A stretch of 64,000 nucleotides of DNA from Mesocentrotus franciscanus (lineage: Eukaryota; Echinodermata; Echinoidea; Camarodonta; Strongylocentrotidae): assembly GCA_037976565.1 (NCBI GenBank), contig CP137666.1, positions 55,608,740-55,672,739 of the forward strand. The letters are read 5' to 3'. This document shows positions 1 through 12,420 of this stretch, in pieces. The number at the start of each line of letters is the position of its first letter. Position 1 is the first letter of the stretch. The position numbers and the translations under genes are program-made. The notes under the pieces were generated by a model that saw nothing but the letters and a program-made list of their open reading frames with translations, did no database searches and had not been told where the DNA came from.

Positions 1-183
1 AAAAACAACATTAATGTATAATAAATACATATCTCTCCCCTATAAAGAGATTTGCAGTTAATCATGCTGGTCTCTACTAAAAATAAAAACAAACATGAAC
101 GTTTTTCTTCAAACACGCATTTTTTAATCCACCCCCCCCAAAAAAAAAACACTTCAAATTAGACTACATGCAGGAAAGGACGT

Positions 184-227
184 TTGAAGAAAAAGTGCTA
201 TTCCCATTTTCGTGTGTGTGTTAAAAT

Positions 228-260
<33 letters not shown>

Positions 261-285
261 AGGGGGAGGGGGAGAGGGGGAGGGG
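184..285. repeat. GA/G-rich low-complexity tract
   Basis: A (GA)n run (about 227-252) passes into G-rich GGGGGA-type sequence. The short open frame across it is only the translation of the repeat and is not a gene. Confidence 0.9.
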
Positions 286-1079
286 TCTCGTTATATCTCC
301 CCTCTACCCCGTAATACATTACCACAACTTTATCCTTTTGTAGAAATTAACCTTGAGGGAAGCTGGATTAGAGGGCTTAAACAAACGAAAAAATAGAAAG
401 ATTAGCTATCAAATGATCTGGGGTGTTGATGTCAGTTGTACAAGCAATCAATTTTCACATTTCCGCTGCCATGTGCTAAGGTCACACAGGCAGAACAAAT
501 AGATTATAGTTGTACATTGCGTCCCATAAAAAAAAACATAAGTAGTATACGGTAATATTTTGACAATGATATCATTTGTAAGATGAAAATGAATTTCATT
601 TATTTGAATTTGAGTCAAAGTCAAAGTCATTACCCTCCATATATAATAAAATGTAGTATTCATTGCAGCCGTTTGATATAAAATTGGGTGTATTTTAATA
701 TTAATGGGATGAATCATGGACCTAACACAAATGGATGAATGAAGAAGTCATGAAGCAAATTAATTTCGGTGATTTCATTAATTATAACGTGATTTCAATT
801 ATTACAAACTCAACGGTTAGAAAAGGTATCCTCTGTTTCTTTTATTTACCATATTCTCAACTGAAGCTTCTAGCTTTTGGTTTTGAATATGAGTGAAGTG
901 TATTTGTATCGTATATAGGCAATGGTACTAAAATGCGAATTAATGAGAGGCCTAAAAATACATTTTTAAGGACATAGTAAGCATAATAAAGGTAAAATTA
1001 AATACCTTGTATGTCTACATGAACATATAATTATGAACTATGAGACACCATGTATGTGTAGATTGTGGTATTAGATTAA
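286..1079. other. AT-rich intergenic, nothing recognised
   Basis: No coding signal, RNA gene or repeat family is recognised. It ends at the TTAA (1,076-1,079) that flanks the next element. Confidence 0.5.
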
Positions 1080-1618
1080 AGGGAACCAAAACCATAAGCA
1101 TAAGTTACCTTTATTGTAAAGTTTAAACGATTTGAATAAGATTAGTAAAAAATTGAACAAAATCAGGCAAGGTATAAGGAAGTTAAAGCTAAAGAAATAA
1201 CTTGTCACCAGAGGGCGATATTTAATTTGATCGCGTCATTTGCCGACAACTCTCCATGCCTTCTGAACATGGAATTTCACGTTTTTCCTTCTTTCTTGTG
1301 ATTGAGATAATCTACTCCCCTGAAAACAAGATATAGAATGCAAAATGATATTCTACTTCACATTTTATGAAGTCGGATACTGAACACAAATGAATACGAA
1401 GAAAATGAAAGAATTGTGAAATTCCATGTTCAGAAGGCATGGAGAGTTGTCGGCAAATGACGCGATCAAATTAAATATCGCCCTCTGGTGACAAGTTATT
1501 TCTTTAGCTTTAACTTCCTTATACCTTGCCTGATTTTGTTCAATTTTTCACTAATCTTATTCAAATCGTTTAAACTTTACAAAATAAAGGTAACTTATGC
1601 TGAGGGTTTTGGTTCCCT
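1080..1618. mobile_element. MITE with ~200-bp terminal inverted repeats and TTAA target duplication
   Basis: The left arm (1,080-1,280) and right arm (1,416-1,618) are near-perfect reverse complements around a ~135-bp AT-rich loop. The termini read AGGGAACCAAAACC and its complement. TTAA lies directly outside both ends (1,076-1,079 and 1,619-1,622). TTAA duplication is the hallmark of piggyBac-type transposition, so this is most likely a non-autonomous element of that kind. There is no coding capacity. The superfamily call rests on the TTAA alone; the element boundaries are seen directly. Confidence 0.85.
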
Positions 1619-1935
1619 TTAAACATACATGGGCAAGATTATTTTACTATTGTACATCCTACGTAGGTCAATGAGTGGGTGTATAATGAGTGGAAGATGA
1701 CGACAATAAACTATTAACGTCACAATAGATGGGTTAAAAGATCGATTCTGTTTTGCGATTATTTGTAATAAATTTTCTCCCCAGCACCATTGAGAGGGGT
1801 TGAATATATTATGTAGCAAAATATCTGTTATGATAGGGTGATAGTGTTTTACAAAAATAAAAAATTTAATAGTGAGTACAACATAATGAATAAAATTGGT
1901 AGGCCTACAATGGATGGCCCCTCCCCCTGACCCCC

Positions 1936-1968
<33 letters not shown>

Positions 1969-3078
1969 GTCTCTCTGTCTCTCTGTCTCTCTGTTATTCA
2001 AATGTCGCTTCGACTGCTTTCCACTTACAGGAGAAAATGCTAAAGAAAAAATCGAATTCTCTTTAAAAAAATGACCACGTATTTGAAGAGGATTATACAC
2101 AAAATGTTGTATATGTGTCCCAGGTCAATAAAACTCAAGTCCGAAAATATTGTTGTAACTTGTATTATGTAGGATATGAGTCAATCATTTCAGAGCTACT
2201 CATCTCTTGTTGCATGAAAATGCATAAAATTTGCATAAGATCACATAAAATTACAAAAGTTTTCTGTTGCAGTATTCATTTGCAATAAAAACACAACCCT
2301 CTCATAAACCTAGCCTAATCATGGCTGTTTATCATTGTAGAACAACTAAACATAACAAAAAATGCCCACACACACACACACACACGCACACACAAAATCA
2401 CACACACACACATAATAAATTTTACCAAGTCCATCGGAGAGGACCTAAACCCCCCTCTGGTTGCTTACTAATTGTGTTATAATTATAAGCATACACACAT
2501 GCTTTCTATATATAGCAGTCAGGTAAAATAAGCCATTGAGCTATCACACCAATAGAGATTAAAAATCGATTTAAAATGTGACATCATGTTGATATAGGTT
2601 CTCCACTATTTTATGAACTATTTAAAGGTGCTTTCTCATAAAAATATCAATAGGCCTAATAGTAATGTTGAGGTCGATCAGCAGCAAAGCAACATTTAAC
2701 AAATCGATACACTGATTATAGTGGGAAACCACAGCAAAGCCTCGAGCTAGAATATAATTATTATAGTATACATTTTTCAAGTTCATGTCGCTTTGCCTGC
2801 TTTCTTATAGTATGTTGAGAATAAAGAGAAAAGGGTCAATTATGTTATGTAAAATGACAGCTGAGAGTTTGGAAGGCGATGGCGGTAATCCAGTGGTTAA
2901 TATTTTCTCTTTGCACAGCAAATGATAATGGATGATGACAGTTTTATCAGCATCTGCGCATAAGAACATTATTATGAACTTCCCTCGAGTTAATTTAGGA
3001 AATGATTCACGGCGTGACCTGGGAACGAAACGAGAGGGGTGACAACATCTGAGACTTCAGTCAGAGACCTAGGGATAA
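1619..3078. other. Intergenic with CT/GTCT and CA microsatellites
   Basis: A (TCTG)n/(TC)n tract lies at about 1,937-1,993 and an interrupted (CA)n tract at about 2,365-2,413. No gene or dispersed repeat is recognised in the remainder. Confidence 0.6.
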
Positions 3079-3150
3079 GAGAGAGAGAGAGAGAAAGATG
3101 AGATGAGATGCGGGAGAGAGGGGGGGGGGGAGTGGACAGGGGGAGGGGAT
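3079..3150. repeat. GA-rich and G-rich tract
   Basis: (GA)n, then GATGA repeats, then a poly-G run at about 3,120-3,130. Low complexity. Confidence 0.8.
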
Positions 3151-4249
3151 TTCTCATTTCCTGAATATCAATAGTCCCTTATCAATAGTCATGAACCCCC
3201 TCCCCATAAATACCATTCCCGTTGACATTTGACACATACTATAGGCGGATGTGATTATGGGGGAAGGGGTGGGGTAGGCTGTTATATACTATATAGTCCC
3301 ATGCTATAGTCCCATGTATTTTGAAACTCCTGAAACAATATAGAAAAAATAATTAAAAGGATACATGAAACAATGACAACGTTTGTCCAATTATCTTTGA
3401 GAGACGGTGAGACCAAAATAAACAAAATCATTGTCCTTTCTACGAGTACGACTGCTCAATCATTCATGCGATCATAATAACTATCCTGGTAACCACATGA
3501 AGCTCTCCACGTACACAACAGTATGCGGTTCATAAAATCTCGTAATGCCAATGGCTTTATGGGGCAGTTCATTAGTCTCCAATCACAGACTCTAATCAAG
3601 GAATTTACGCCTTCTTCTAATTGACACCTACATAAATTCATGCTGTGCCTTGAATGAAGCCTCATAATACTGTACGAGTTTTATGGCGTAAAATTAATAT
3701 TCACAACTGAATGATACGCGCTCTTAAAACTAAAACAACAACAACGTTTCCCTATAAATACTAATAGCTCACTGACCTGTGGTTCAGCTAGAAGCTAGTC
3801 CACAGCAATGCTAGTTCAGACCCTATTTTACGTATTTGATCGACATAAAAGGCTAATGACTTCGATGACAATTATTTCAACGCCTGGAAACATGGGGCGG
3901 GGTAGACACCCCCTCCCGAAGCTGATTAGACCTTCGGCCAATCAATTATTTTTATAGAGGGGTTATTTGTCATTTTTTTATCCACGGAAAGGAAAAGGGA
4001 AGGCTATTGTTGATATCGAAATTTACCAAAAACATGATACAACCCCAGCTAGGGGAAGAGTGCAAAGTGCAAAATCGAAAATGCAGAAGAATAATTCAAA
4101 TTTCACTTCAAAAGACTCTGCATTCTTAGACTATAAAACAACAACATCTTGTAGATCTCTGCCAAGTCGAAGTTCACGATGTGCTGACAAACAACCCTGA
4201 GCAAAATATTTTCAGACGGAAGAACAAGTTGCGGATTCTAGTCCTTGGG
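3151..4249. other. Intergenic, nothing recognised
   Basis: A 77-codon open frame at 3,967-4,200 has no recognisable motif and no supporting splice or family evidence. No dispersed repeat is identified. Confidence 0.4.
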
Positions 4250-6532
4250 TAGTCTGCAAGCACAGACTCTACTTCGACAATTCAAAACATTCCACAAAGT
4301 CTTGATCCGAGCCTAACTTTGTCAGACTATGGCCGAGTCAGGAGCAGCTATAGTACAGAGCCTATGGATAGCAGTAGATCGTGTTGTCTGCACAGTCTCG
4401 CAGTTCAGACACCTGCTACACACTACGACTGACAAGGGTTTGTGCCTGTAAACTAATACTCGGGCCTCGTCCAGACAGGCAACCAATAACTTTGTCGATT
4501 GAGCAAGGTCGATGCAGAAGTTCCTATTCCAAACTTATTTGCATGTAGCAAATCCAAATACTGTAGTATTTCGGAACCCCCTGCCCCCAGAAATAAGAAT
4601 CTGAATTATAAAATACAACAATGTATTATATTGGGTCTAATAATAACGAAAGTTTGTGTGGTATGAATAAAATAATTAACTATAGTGCACAGAGGTGTAC
4701 TGATTCTGTATTTGCATGACTGCATTGGAAATTAATGCATCAATTTGATGGATACATGTCTTATCATGCACCATTCTACAACTGCTGCTCGAGCGAGACA
4801 AGATCGAGGGGCGAGGTCCCCAGGGATGTAACTAGACCGTTTAGAGCGGAGGGAGTGGGGTGGGGTGCTGCACAAAGTTTGCCGACAAGTTGGCAAAAAT
4901 ATTAGCAACAAGCGGAACAAACAAGAATAAGACCGGGCGATACTTTTTATATGTTTGCCGACATTGGCTGAAAATTTAGATTTGCCAATAGAATTTTGGA
5001 ACGGAGATGTAACCTAATACCCCTCCCACTCCCTCCACACGCACCCATGTATGCCCCTACAGGCTATAGAGATAACTTGATATACGATAGAACATCGTTA
5101 TTAATCAAGAGGATTGTTCTTGAACTTCAATTTGGGAGCCGAGCATACATGACCCAAGTGCGGTGACCAAAACTACAGTAATCTTATTTGACAAAATGAT
5201 GAGCAAAGATAGATACCGCGTCTGCTTAGAGCTAGAAGGACGTTCATTCAATTTATAAAAGTAACGGCCTTCTGGCTCTCAAATGAATTATTTGAGGTGC
5301 ATTAGTTGAACCGCGAAACCTCATTTAATAACATCAATGCGATTAATTAGCATGACATTTAAGTGCGCCAACTCTGGATAGAATATTGTTCCCCATAGTT
5401 TTGCACATTTAACCCGGTGGCGTATCCAGTAGTTGAGAAACGGGGGTGTCTTTATCACCGACTGGATGAGATGTGCTAAGACGCACCAAAATACCGATCC
5501 ATTATTACCCACACGTGCCATTTTAAACGTTATACATTCGGGTCCCTGAGTAGTAGCTTTGTATATACTCATGCACACCGTGGTAGATCCAGAAATCTCT
5601 CATGGGAGGGGGGGGGGGGCACAAATCCGAAATATGAAACCCGGGGTATTACATTTTCCAGCACATTTTCACGCTTTAAAAAAAAAATTCCATGCTGATA
5701 TTAAGGGGACAATAGATTAACAGTGATCAATGTTTTGTTTTGTTTTTGTGTGTTCTTAAGGCATGCGGGACGTACGTGCCCCTGTGGCACCTTGATTCGC
5801 CCCTATTTTGTGCTGTCTGCAACTAAAGGCTATTACTTCACCAGCGTTTCTTGAATCATTCTTGAATCCGATGAATCACTGGCAAGCTGCCAGTTGAACG
5901 TTTTTATTATACACGCTTGATGTACGAAAACTAGTGGGGAGTATATTTATTTTGACACTCGCCGTGGATCAATGACAACAACTAACGTACAGGGAGGGGG
6001 GCAAACTCCAGTCAGCCCTTGGATATAAATTATATACAGGATTTATTTATTTCTTCACCCCAGGGATCCTAAAAGTCAAAATATTAACCACGTTATCACG
6101 TTAACATTTACAACATTTTATTGTACTCGGATAAATACGTCTCATCTCTTCTTTCAACAGTGACAACAAAATGTTTGTTTCAATACTCTCGTTTCGTGCG
6201 TACAATGTTTTGATGTTTCCTTTATCAGAACTACAGTTAGGGTGAGAATATTGTTAATTTCTTCGTACAATGCACATGTCCCACTGAAAACACCGTTATG
6301 TTATCGGTGTTTCACCCGACGAACTATAGGCTGCCTCAGCCGAGTTTGAAGGCACAAACTCTTGTCAGTCGTTGTTCGCAACTGTGTCTGCACTATGAGA
6401 CTACAATAGGCTCTGTACTTTGGTCGCTACTTATTGGCACAGCCAGAAACTGATAAAGCCATCTAGGCTCTGCTCAAGTCTTTAGGAATCGTGGAAAATT
6501 AGTGTCAAATTAGAGCCTGTGCTTGCAGACTA
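4250..6532. mobile_element. Foldback element with diverged ~210-bp terminal inverted repeats
   Basis: The left end begins TAGTCTGCAAGCACAG (from 4,250). The right end, read in reverse complement from 6,532, begins with the same 16 bases. Blocks shared in inverted order include a GACTGACAAG-GTTTGTGCC block (about 4,428-4,448 versus about 6,350-6,370) and an ACAGAGCCTAT block. The ~1.8-kb interior has no recognisable coding sequence. No target duplication was identified. It could also be two inverted copies of a short repeat with unrelated DNA between them. Confidence 0.5.
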
Positions 6533-6598
6533 GCCTCAGCCCCCAGAGTGCGAATATTATTGACCCATTTACAAATCCAGAGGTCGGGTCTATCTTTG

Positions 6599-6628
6599 AG
6601 CATGGAGCTAGAACACTAGCTCCATGCT
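6599..6628. other. Small perfect hairpin
   Basis: AGCATGGAGCTAG is followed by a 4-nt loop and its exact complement. The half-motif TCCATGCTTTGAGCA recurs just downstream, so it is part of a short local duplication. Confidence 0.6.
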
Positions 6629-6769
6629 TTGAGCATGGACCTACTACAACTCCATGCTTTGAGCAAGGTCTCCATTCTTGTGCTCTCAGTGTTTACATTC
6701 GGTTGGACTGTAGTCTTCTCTCGTGAGACCTTATTAATTTGTCCGACCAGATTCACTGGCTCAATCCTC

Positions 6770-7160
6770 AGTCACACCACACGCACTGCCAGACCAACTC
6801 CATGGATGGAGGGAGGGAAGGCGGTAAGGAGGTAAGAAAGGAGGAAAGGAGTGAATGAGGGAATAAGGTAGTGAAAGAGAGAGATGGACAGAGAGAGAGA
6901 GAGAGACAAATGGGAGAGACAGACAGAGAGAGAGAGAGAGAGAGAGAGACTGTGGGGGAGATGTCGGGACGGATATGATACATGTAGCCTGGCTCCAATG
7001 CGAAGATAAATTTTCTCACTTCTGCTAGTTTTAGTCTGAAATTTATATTATGCAGACTAGCCCTTGGCAGATTAATAAAGGATTAGTCTACCTATACTAG
7101 ACTTTGTATCACACAGTTTCATTGAGAACGGACAAAAACCACTCCACCTGGAAGTAGAGA
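6770..7160. repeat. Dispersed repeat with internal GA microsatellite (copy 1 of 2)
   Basis: The order is a GGAGGGAGGGAAGG run, a GAGAGA/CAGAGA microsatellite (about 6,884-6,950), then a unique-looking tail through ACCACTCCACCTGGAAG. The same blocks recur in the same order at 48,100-48,835. It is non-coding. Confidence 0.75.
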
Positions 7161-8814
7161 TGGATTATCATTACTAGTTGCCAATCCACATTGTCGTGAC
7201 AAAATTATGTGTAGAAAGCCTTGTTGTCTAAAAATGATGCAGCAATGCAGTCTACATAGCCTTACAGTCCAGACCCTCTACAACAAGGGTTTTAGCCTCA
7301 CTCAACTCTAACACTACGTATTGTTGTGTTTGAGCCTGTCATGCAGCAAACTCTTGCCAGGGGGGCTATGGTTGAACCCATTATGGAACGTATCATCTCA
7401 AAATTTATGACATTAAACTGGGGGCGCTATAACTATTATCACAGTTAGTATTTACCCACGTTGCGGTCAACTTCGCAAGCAAAATGTAATGTTGTTTGTC
7501 TCGTAATGTTGTTTGTCTCATTATTAATAATATAAGCATACTTATGTTTGGTAAGGGTTGCCGTCCCATGCAAGTATATGACAAAGTAATTATGCATAAG
7601 ATTGCTTTCGCAGGTGTTGTGAAGCATGAGCTTCAAAGTGTAGTAGAGAGGCCCTGTATTGTTGTGGAGTAATGCCCCCTCATGCAAAGGTTCAGATACG
7701 CCATCGATTCTTAAATACTAATTTCTGGAAATTTTGCTGGGGACGTGTCCACCCACCTCCTGCTGATAATTATCTTCAATTTGGGTTAGCAGGGGCGGAT
7801 CCTTCCGAAAAAGGGCTAAGAAATATTCACATAAAAAAATAATGTTCAGTTAAGGCATTCAGAAATGCCTCAAAATGTACCATAGAGCATCTTAAGGTTC
7901 AAAATTTGCTGGGGTCCTTAAGGGGACCCCGGACCCTACGACGTAAAGGCTTCATGCTCGCAATTTCGTACATTTCACGCCCCCCCCCCTTTAGAAAAAT
8001 CCTTGATCTGCCTCAGAGAAGGAACTGTATGCCGCAGTCTTGGCATTTAAAAGTACGAAGGTTGCGGATTTTGAACTCTCCATGCACAGTTGAAGTCGAC
8101 CGCTTGTCCACTCTCTTTGTAACCAACGTCAACCATCAAAGTACATAACCCCCATAGAGCTATATAATAGCTCTCATGATGGTATCAATATCAATATGCA
8201 ACATTAAGGATAATACGCACTCTCATTGGCCAAAAGTTCAATTATTACGTCACTTAGTTAGTCATATGAATGCGCATGCGCGACCACTTGGACTGCGCTC
8301 GTGGACGTGGCTGGAATCTTGGCAACCAACAACATTGTTATAAAACAGCTTTTAGCGAACACGCGAAGCTAGCTTTGGGTCTTCTGTCAGAAATCTGTGA
8401 AAATTATTAAAACTTTCGGTATTAGGCTTTTCAGTGGATCAGGTATGGAGATTCGCTTAAACACAGTCAATAAACCATCGAAAAATGAAAACAATTTGAC
8501 GATTTCTTCGATAGCTACAAGTTGAATGACATTTTCGTAATGAATGAACCATTTAATAATTATTGTAATCATTGTTTGATCATATTTCTCTTCCTGTACT
8601 AAAATTGAAATTTCAGTGTAGAAGTTTATACTTATTGACCACACATTCCGAAATACACACTGTACATGTAAAATAGAACCTAACAGATTACGGAGCGGTG
8701 TGGGAAGAGTCGTATCATTTTCCGTTCACGTTTCCTTTCACTCTCTCCCTTGTAATTAAAAAAAAGGTATATCCTTTTTTTATCTATTCGTTTAAGAGCA
8801 TGTACCAACTAAAA
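7161..8814. other. Intergenic, mostly unrecognised
   Basis: No gene is seen. About 8,205-8,285 contains a block (CACTCTCATTGGC, ATTACGTCAC, GAATGCGCAT) that recurs inverted at about 51,455-51,525, so part of it is a dispersed repeat. A GGGGCGGATCC motif at about 7,790 resembles a hAT-type terminus, but no partner end is convincing. Confidence 0.5.
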
Positions 8815-9401
8815 CAGTGGCTGATCCAGGAATTTTTACCGGGGGGCACAAAATGGCATGGGGTGAAATGTATGAAAAACGATGGAGCGAGGCGTCAGCG
8901 GCGAGGGAGCGGAGCGACCCAGCGGGGGTGGGTCTGGTAGGGGGTCAGAACCCCCTCCCTGAGTAGGAAGCATTTGCAATTTGAGAACCACATTTGGCGC
9001 ATTAATGTCCACCGGCACTTCCTGGAAAAAAACGAGGCCTTCTTATTGGTTTAGAAGTTAGAGAAAAGTGATTTGTCACATCGCGAGACGTTGTATATGC
9101 TTCGTTGCTTCACAATGCACAACGACGGTGGTTTAGGACTTCACCAGTAGTATTATTTCGAGTGTATTGTTATCCCATTATTCTTTTAAAATAAATGCAA
9201 TTCCTCATGCTCCCGCACCTCTCTTCTATCGTTGTTTAATTCTCTCACATTTTTTCCCTTTCTCCTTTAACTCACAAAAATTATCTCTTTCCCCACCTTT
9301 TTTCCAACTCTTTTTTTGTTCTTCTTGTGCTTTTTTTTTTTGGGGGGGGCTACACGCCTGGCAAGAGGGACCCCATATTTTGTGTGTCGTAATTCTCAAA
9401 T
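8815..9401. other. Repeat-like sequence with G-rich hAT-like terminus and T-rich tract
   Basis: It begins CAGTGGCTGATCCAGG followed by a G run, resembling termini of hAT-type MITEs. No matching right end or target duplication was found. From about 9,240 to 9,345 it is T/C-rich low complexity. Confidence 0.35.
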
Positions 9402-9772
9402 GAAAGTTTTTTTGTTTTTTTTCAATTCAATTTATTCCATTCTTTATAAAAAAATATATATACAATACATACAGAGTAGGAACAAATTTAAATTTAAAAT
9501 ACATAAATACATGTAAAAGGGTAACATAACAGATAATAAGAATACAATAAAATTAACAGAAAATAGGTTCAGAAAGAAAATTTATGTCGAATGAGGGGTC
9601 AACAAAAAAGAGCATTTAGCCTTGTTGAACGTTGACCACTAAAGAAAGTACATAATTGACAGACATTAAGAAAAAAAAAAGAAAACGGGTGGAAACAGTA
9701 GATGGGAAAAGGAAGACATTATAAAGGAGAAAACAAAATATACAAATATATACGTTGTAAATCAAATAATAT

Positions 9773-11671
9773 TTAAGTTGATGAGTACAAATTTAATAAA
9801 AACAATCGAAAGGCACGTTTAAAACTATTTAAGGAGGGTTGATTCTTAAGATGGATTGGAATAGAGAGCCATAGATGGGGACCTTTGTAAAAAATAGTAT
9901 TCTTTGAAATATTAGTTCTAACTTTTGGCAGATGGTATTCTACAGCATTACGTGTACTATAATTATGTATGTTACAATTTAAAACAAATTTTGATGTAAT
10001 TGGAGATGGTAATAAGCCTCTAGAACACATGAACATGAATATTGCAATATTCAATTTATTAATGTCATAAACGTTTAGGAGATTTAACTGGGAGAAGATT
10101 GGCAAGGTATGAGCATTATAAGGTGAATTAGAAATTATTCTTATGGCTTTTTTCTGCAAAACAAATAATTTAGTAATAAAGTAATCATAACTGTTTGACC
10201 AGGCAAGGTTACAATAATTGACATGGGAGAAAATCAATGCATAATATAACATAACTAAAATATGTCTTGGAAAATGTCTCAAACGGTAAATAATACCAAC
10301 AGATTTGGCAACACGATTGCATACGACACCAACATGTTCATGCCATGTTAGAGATTCATCGATATGAACACCTAAAAATTTAACACAAGAAGTACGATTA
10401 ATTTGATGACCATTAAAAGTGATTGCAAAATTATCTTCAAAACGTCGTTTAGTGAATACAATATATTGAGTTTTAGCAACATTCAAAACTAATTTGTTGA
10501 TTATTAACCAATCACTTAATTTGTTTGATTCAGAATTGAACGAATCAACTAGTGTACAGATATTATTATGAGACATGAACACGCTGGTGTCGTCTGCAAA
10601 TAATATAAAATGTAACAAATCGGAAGAACTCACAATATCATTAATATAAATTTAAAAAAGTAAAGGACCAAGTATTGAACCCTGGGGCACTCCACATCGA
10701 ATGGGCAAATATGAAGATTGATAATTATGAATAGAAACAAATTGTTTACGATTTGATAAATAATCTTTAAATAATTGCAACATAATTCCACGAATACCAT
10801 AAGCCTCTAACTTACGTAACAAAATTGTATGATCTAAAGTATCAAAGGCTTTACTTAAATCAAGAAATAAACCAATTGTGAACTGTCTAGAATCAATTGC
10901 ATTAGAAACTTTATAAATGAAATTAAGAAGAGCAGTTGATGTGGAGTGTCCCATTCGGAAACCATGTTGAATTTCCGACAAAATATTGCACGATGTTAAG
11001 AAAGTATATAATCGCTTGTATAAACACTTTTCAAAAATTTTAGAAAAAATAGGGAGGACAGAAATAGGCCGGTAATTCTGCACATTAGTGTGGTCACCAC
11101 TTTTAAAAACTGGAATAACCTTTGCTATTTTCATTTGATTGGGAAAAATACCAGTTGACAAACATGAATTGAAAATAGAACAAAGAGGTAAACAAATCAA
11201 ATGTATAATTTTTTTGACAACAGTAACATTAATATCATCATAACCAGCACTGGTACCATTCTTCAAAGAATGAACAATATCGATAATTTCTGTACATGAT
11301 ATGGGAGTAAAATATGCTGATTTGTCATTAACAAATAAATTATCATTGTATAAACTGTTGGAATATTGCACATTGTTCGTTAGATTGAAACCAATATTGA
11401 CAAAATATTCATTAAAACTTTCAGAGATATCTTCTTTGTTTGTAATTGAACCATTTATATCAATCTTTTCAACACATTGTTTGACAGATTTCATACCGAG
11501 TTCACCATTAATAGTTTTCCAAATTAGCCTAATATCACCCCTATCATGATTAAATTTATTCTTAAAATATTGATATTTAGCTTTCTTAATTTCATTTGTA
11601 ACTTTATTTCTGTATTGTTTATAAACTCTTTTCCTATATTCAGATGAATTTTTCAAAGACTTTTCGTACAA
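9773..11671 (-). pseudogene. LINE A reverse transcriptase, one internal stop
   Basis: Two in-frame pieces (10,655-11,671 and 9,773-10,633) are separated by one TAA in place of a sense codon just after GVPQGSILGPLLF. Reverse-transcriptase blocks appear in order: NYRPISVLP, LDLSKAFDTLDH (first catalytic Asp), GVPQGS, and FADDTSVF (the catalytic Asp pair). A thumb and C-terminal region with a SHVNYCNLAW motif follows. The product would copy LINE RNA into DNA at the nicked target. The premature stop separates the first catalytic Asp from the FADD box, so this copy is inactive unless the stop is read through. Confidence 0.88.
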
Positions 11672-11674
11672 TTT

Positions 11675-12385
11675 TCATTTCTTTTTAATTTTTATCATCA
11701 ATTCCTTATTTATCCATGGTTTATGCTTACGTCTATTTATATTTATTTCTTGCAAAGGAAAGAATTCTTCATAAATGCGAATGAATTTAGACAAAAAGCA
11801 ACTATAGCTCACATTAGCATCACTTGATTTCAAATTCCATCTGACATTTTGCAATCGTTTACTGAATTCAAAAATATTACTGTCCTTAAATTGTCTTTTG
11901 TTAATTACATATTTCTTTTCCTTGATCTTATGATGACAAACACTAAAGACAGGAAAATGATCTGAGATATCAACTAAAATAACACCATTTAATTTATTAG
12001 TAACATCATTAGTAATAATATTATCTAATAAGGAAACGCAATGATCGGTCACCCGAGTAGGGTGATGGATGAGTGGATACATAGAAAAAGTTACCAGCAT
12101 ATTCAAAAAATCATTAGCTTTATGACAAGATGTGGCGTTTAATAAATTAATATTAAAATCTCCCATTAAGTATACAATTTTATTCTCTGTGTTTATTTTA
12201 TGAAGAACTGAACCAGTTACGTCTAAGAATTCTTGCACAGACTGATCAGGTGGCCTATAAATTACTCCCATATTTATGTTCTTATTACATACATTCTCTA
12301 TTTCAATAAATATACTTTCAATTACTCCATTGTTAATATCTAAATCACCTCTGTGTTTATGAATCAGATTTTCCCGAATGAACAC
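11675..12385 (-). pseudogene. LINE A apurinic-type endonuclease fragment
   Basis: The frame encodes the second half of an AP-type endonuclease: a GVIYRPP block, GDFNINLL (catalytic Asp and Asn), a TRVTDHCVSLLDNI block, and SDHFPVF with the catalytic Asp-His pair near the C-terminus. This domain nicks target DNA to prime reverse transcription. The N-terminal Asn and Glu-Thr-Trp motifs are absent, so it cannot be a working enzyme. It ends at an in-frame TGA; the same frame continues into the RT segment. Confidence 0.85.
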
Positions 12386-12420
12386 ACCAACATTTTGAGT
12401 TTGCTTCTCGCTTAGTTTGA

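Larger units (their letters stand above)
9402..12420 (-). mobile_element. 5'-truncated non-LTR retrotransposon (LINE A, Jockey/CR1-like)
   Basis: Reading on the minus strand, the endonuclease domain is followed by reverse transcriptase and a C-terminal region, then a ~370-bp 3' UTR ending in an A/T-rich tail near 9,402-9,425. The endonuclease lacks its N-terminal part, so the copy is truncated at about 12,400. One frame runs through the whole element and is broken only by a TGA (11,675-11,677) and a TAA (10,652-10,654), so the insertion is fairly young. The clade is uncertain: GVPQGSILGPLLF and FADDTS motifs are common to Jockey, Daphne and CR1 groups. Confidence 0.88.

Noticed and set aside
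7790..8019. Possible hAT MITE (GGGGCGGATCC to GATCTGCCTCAG)
   Set aside because: The ends match only loosely and the flanking 8 bp do not form a target duplication.
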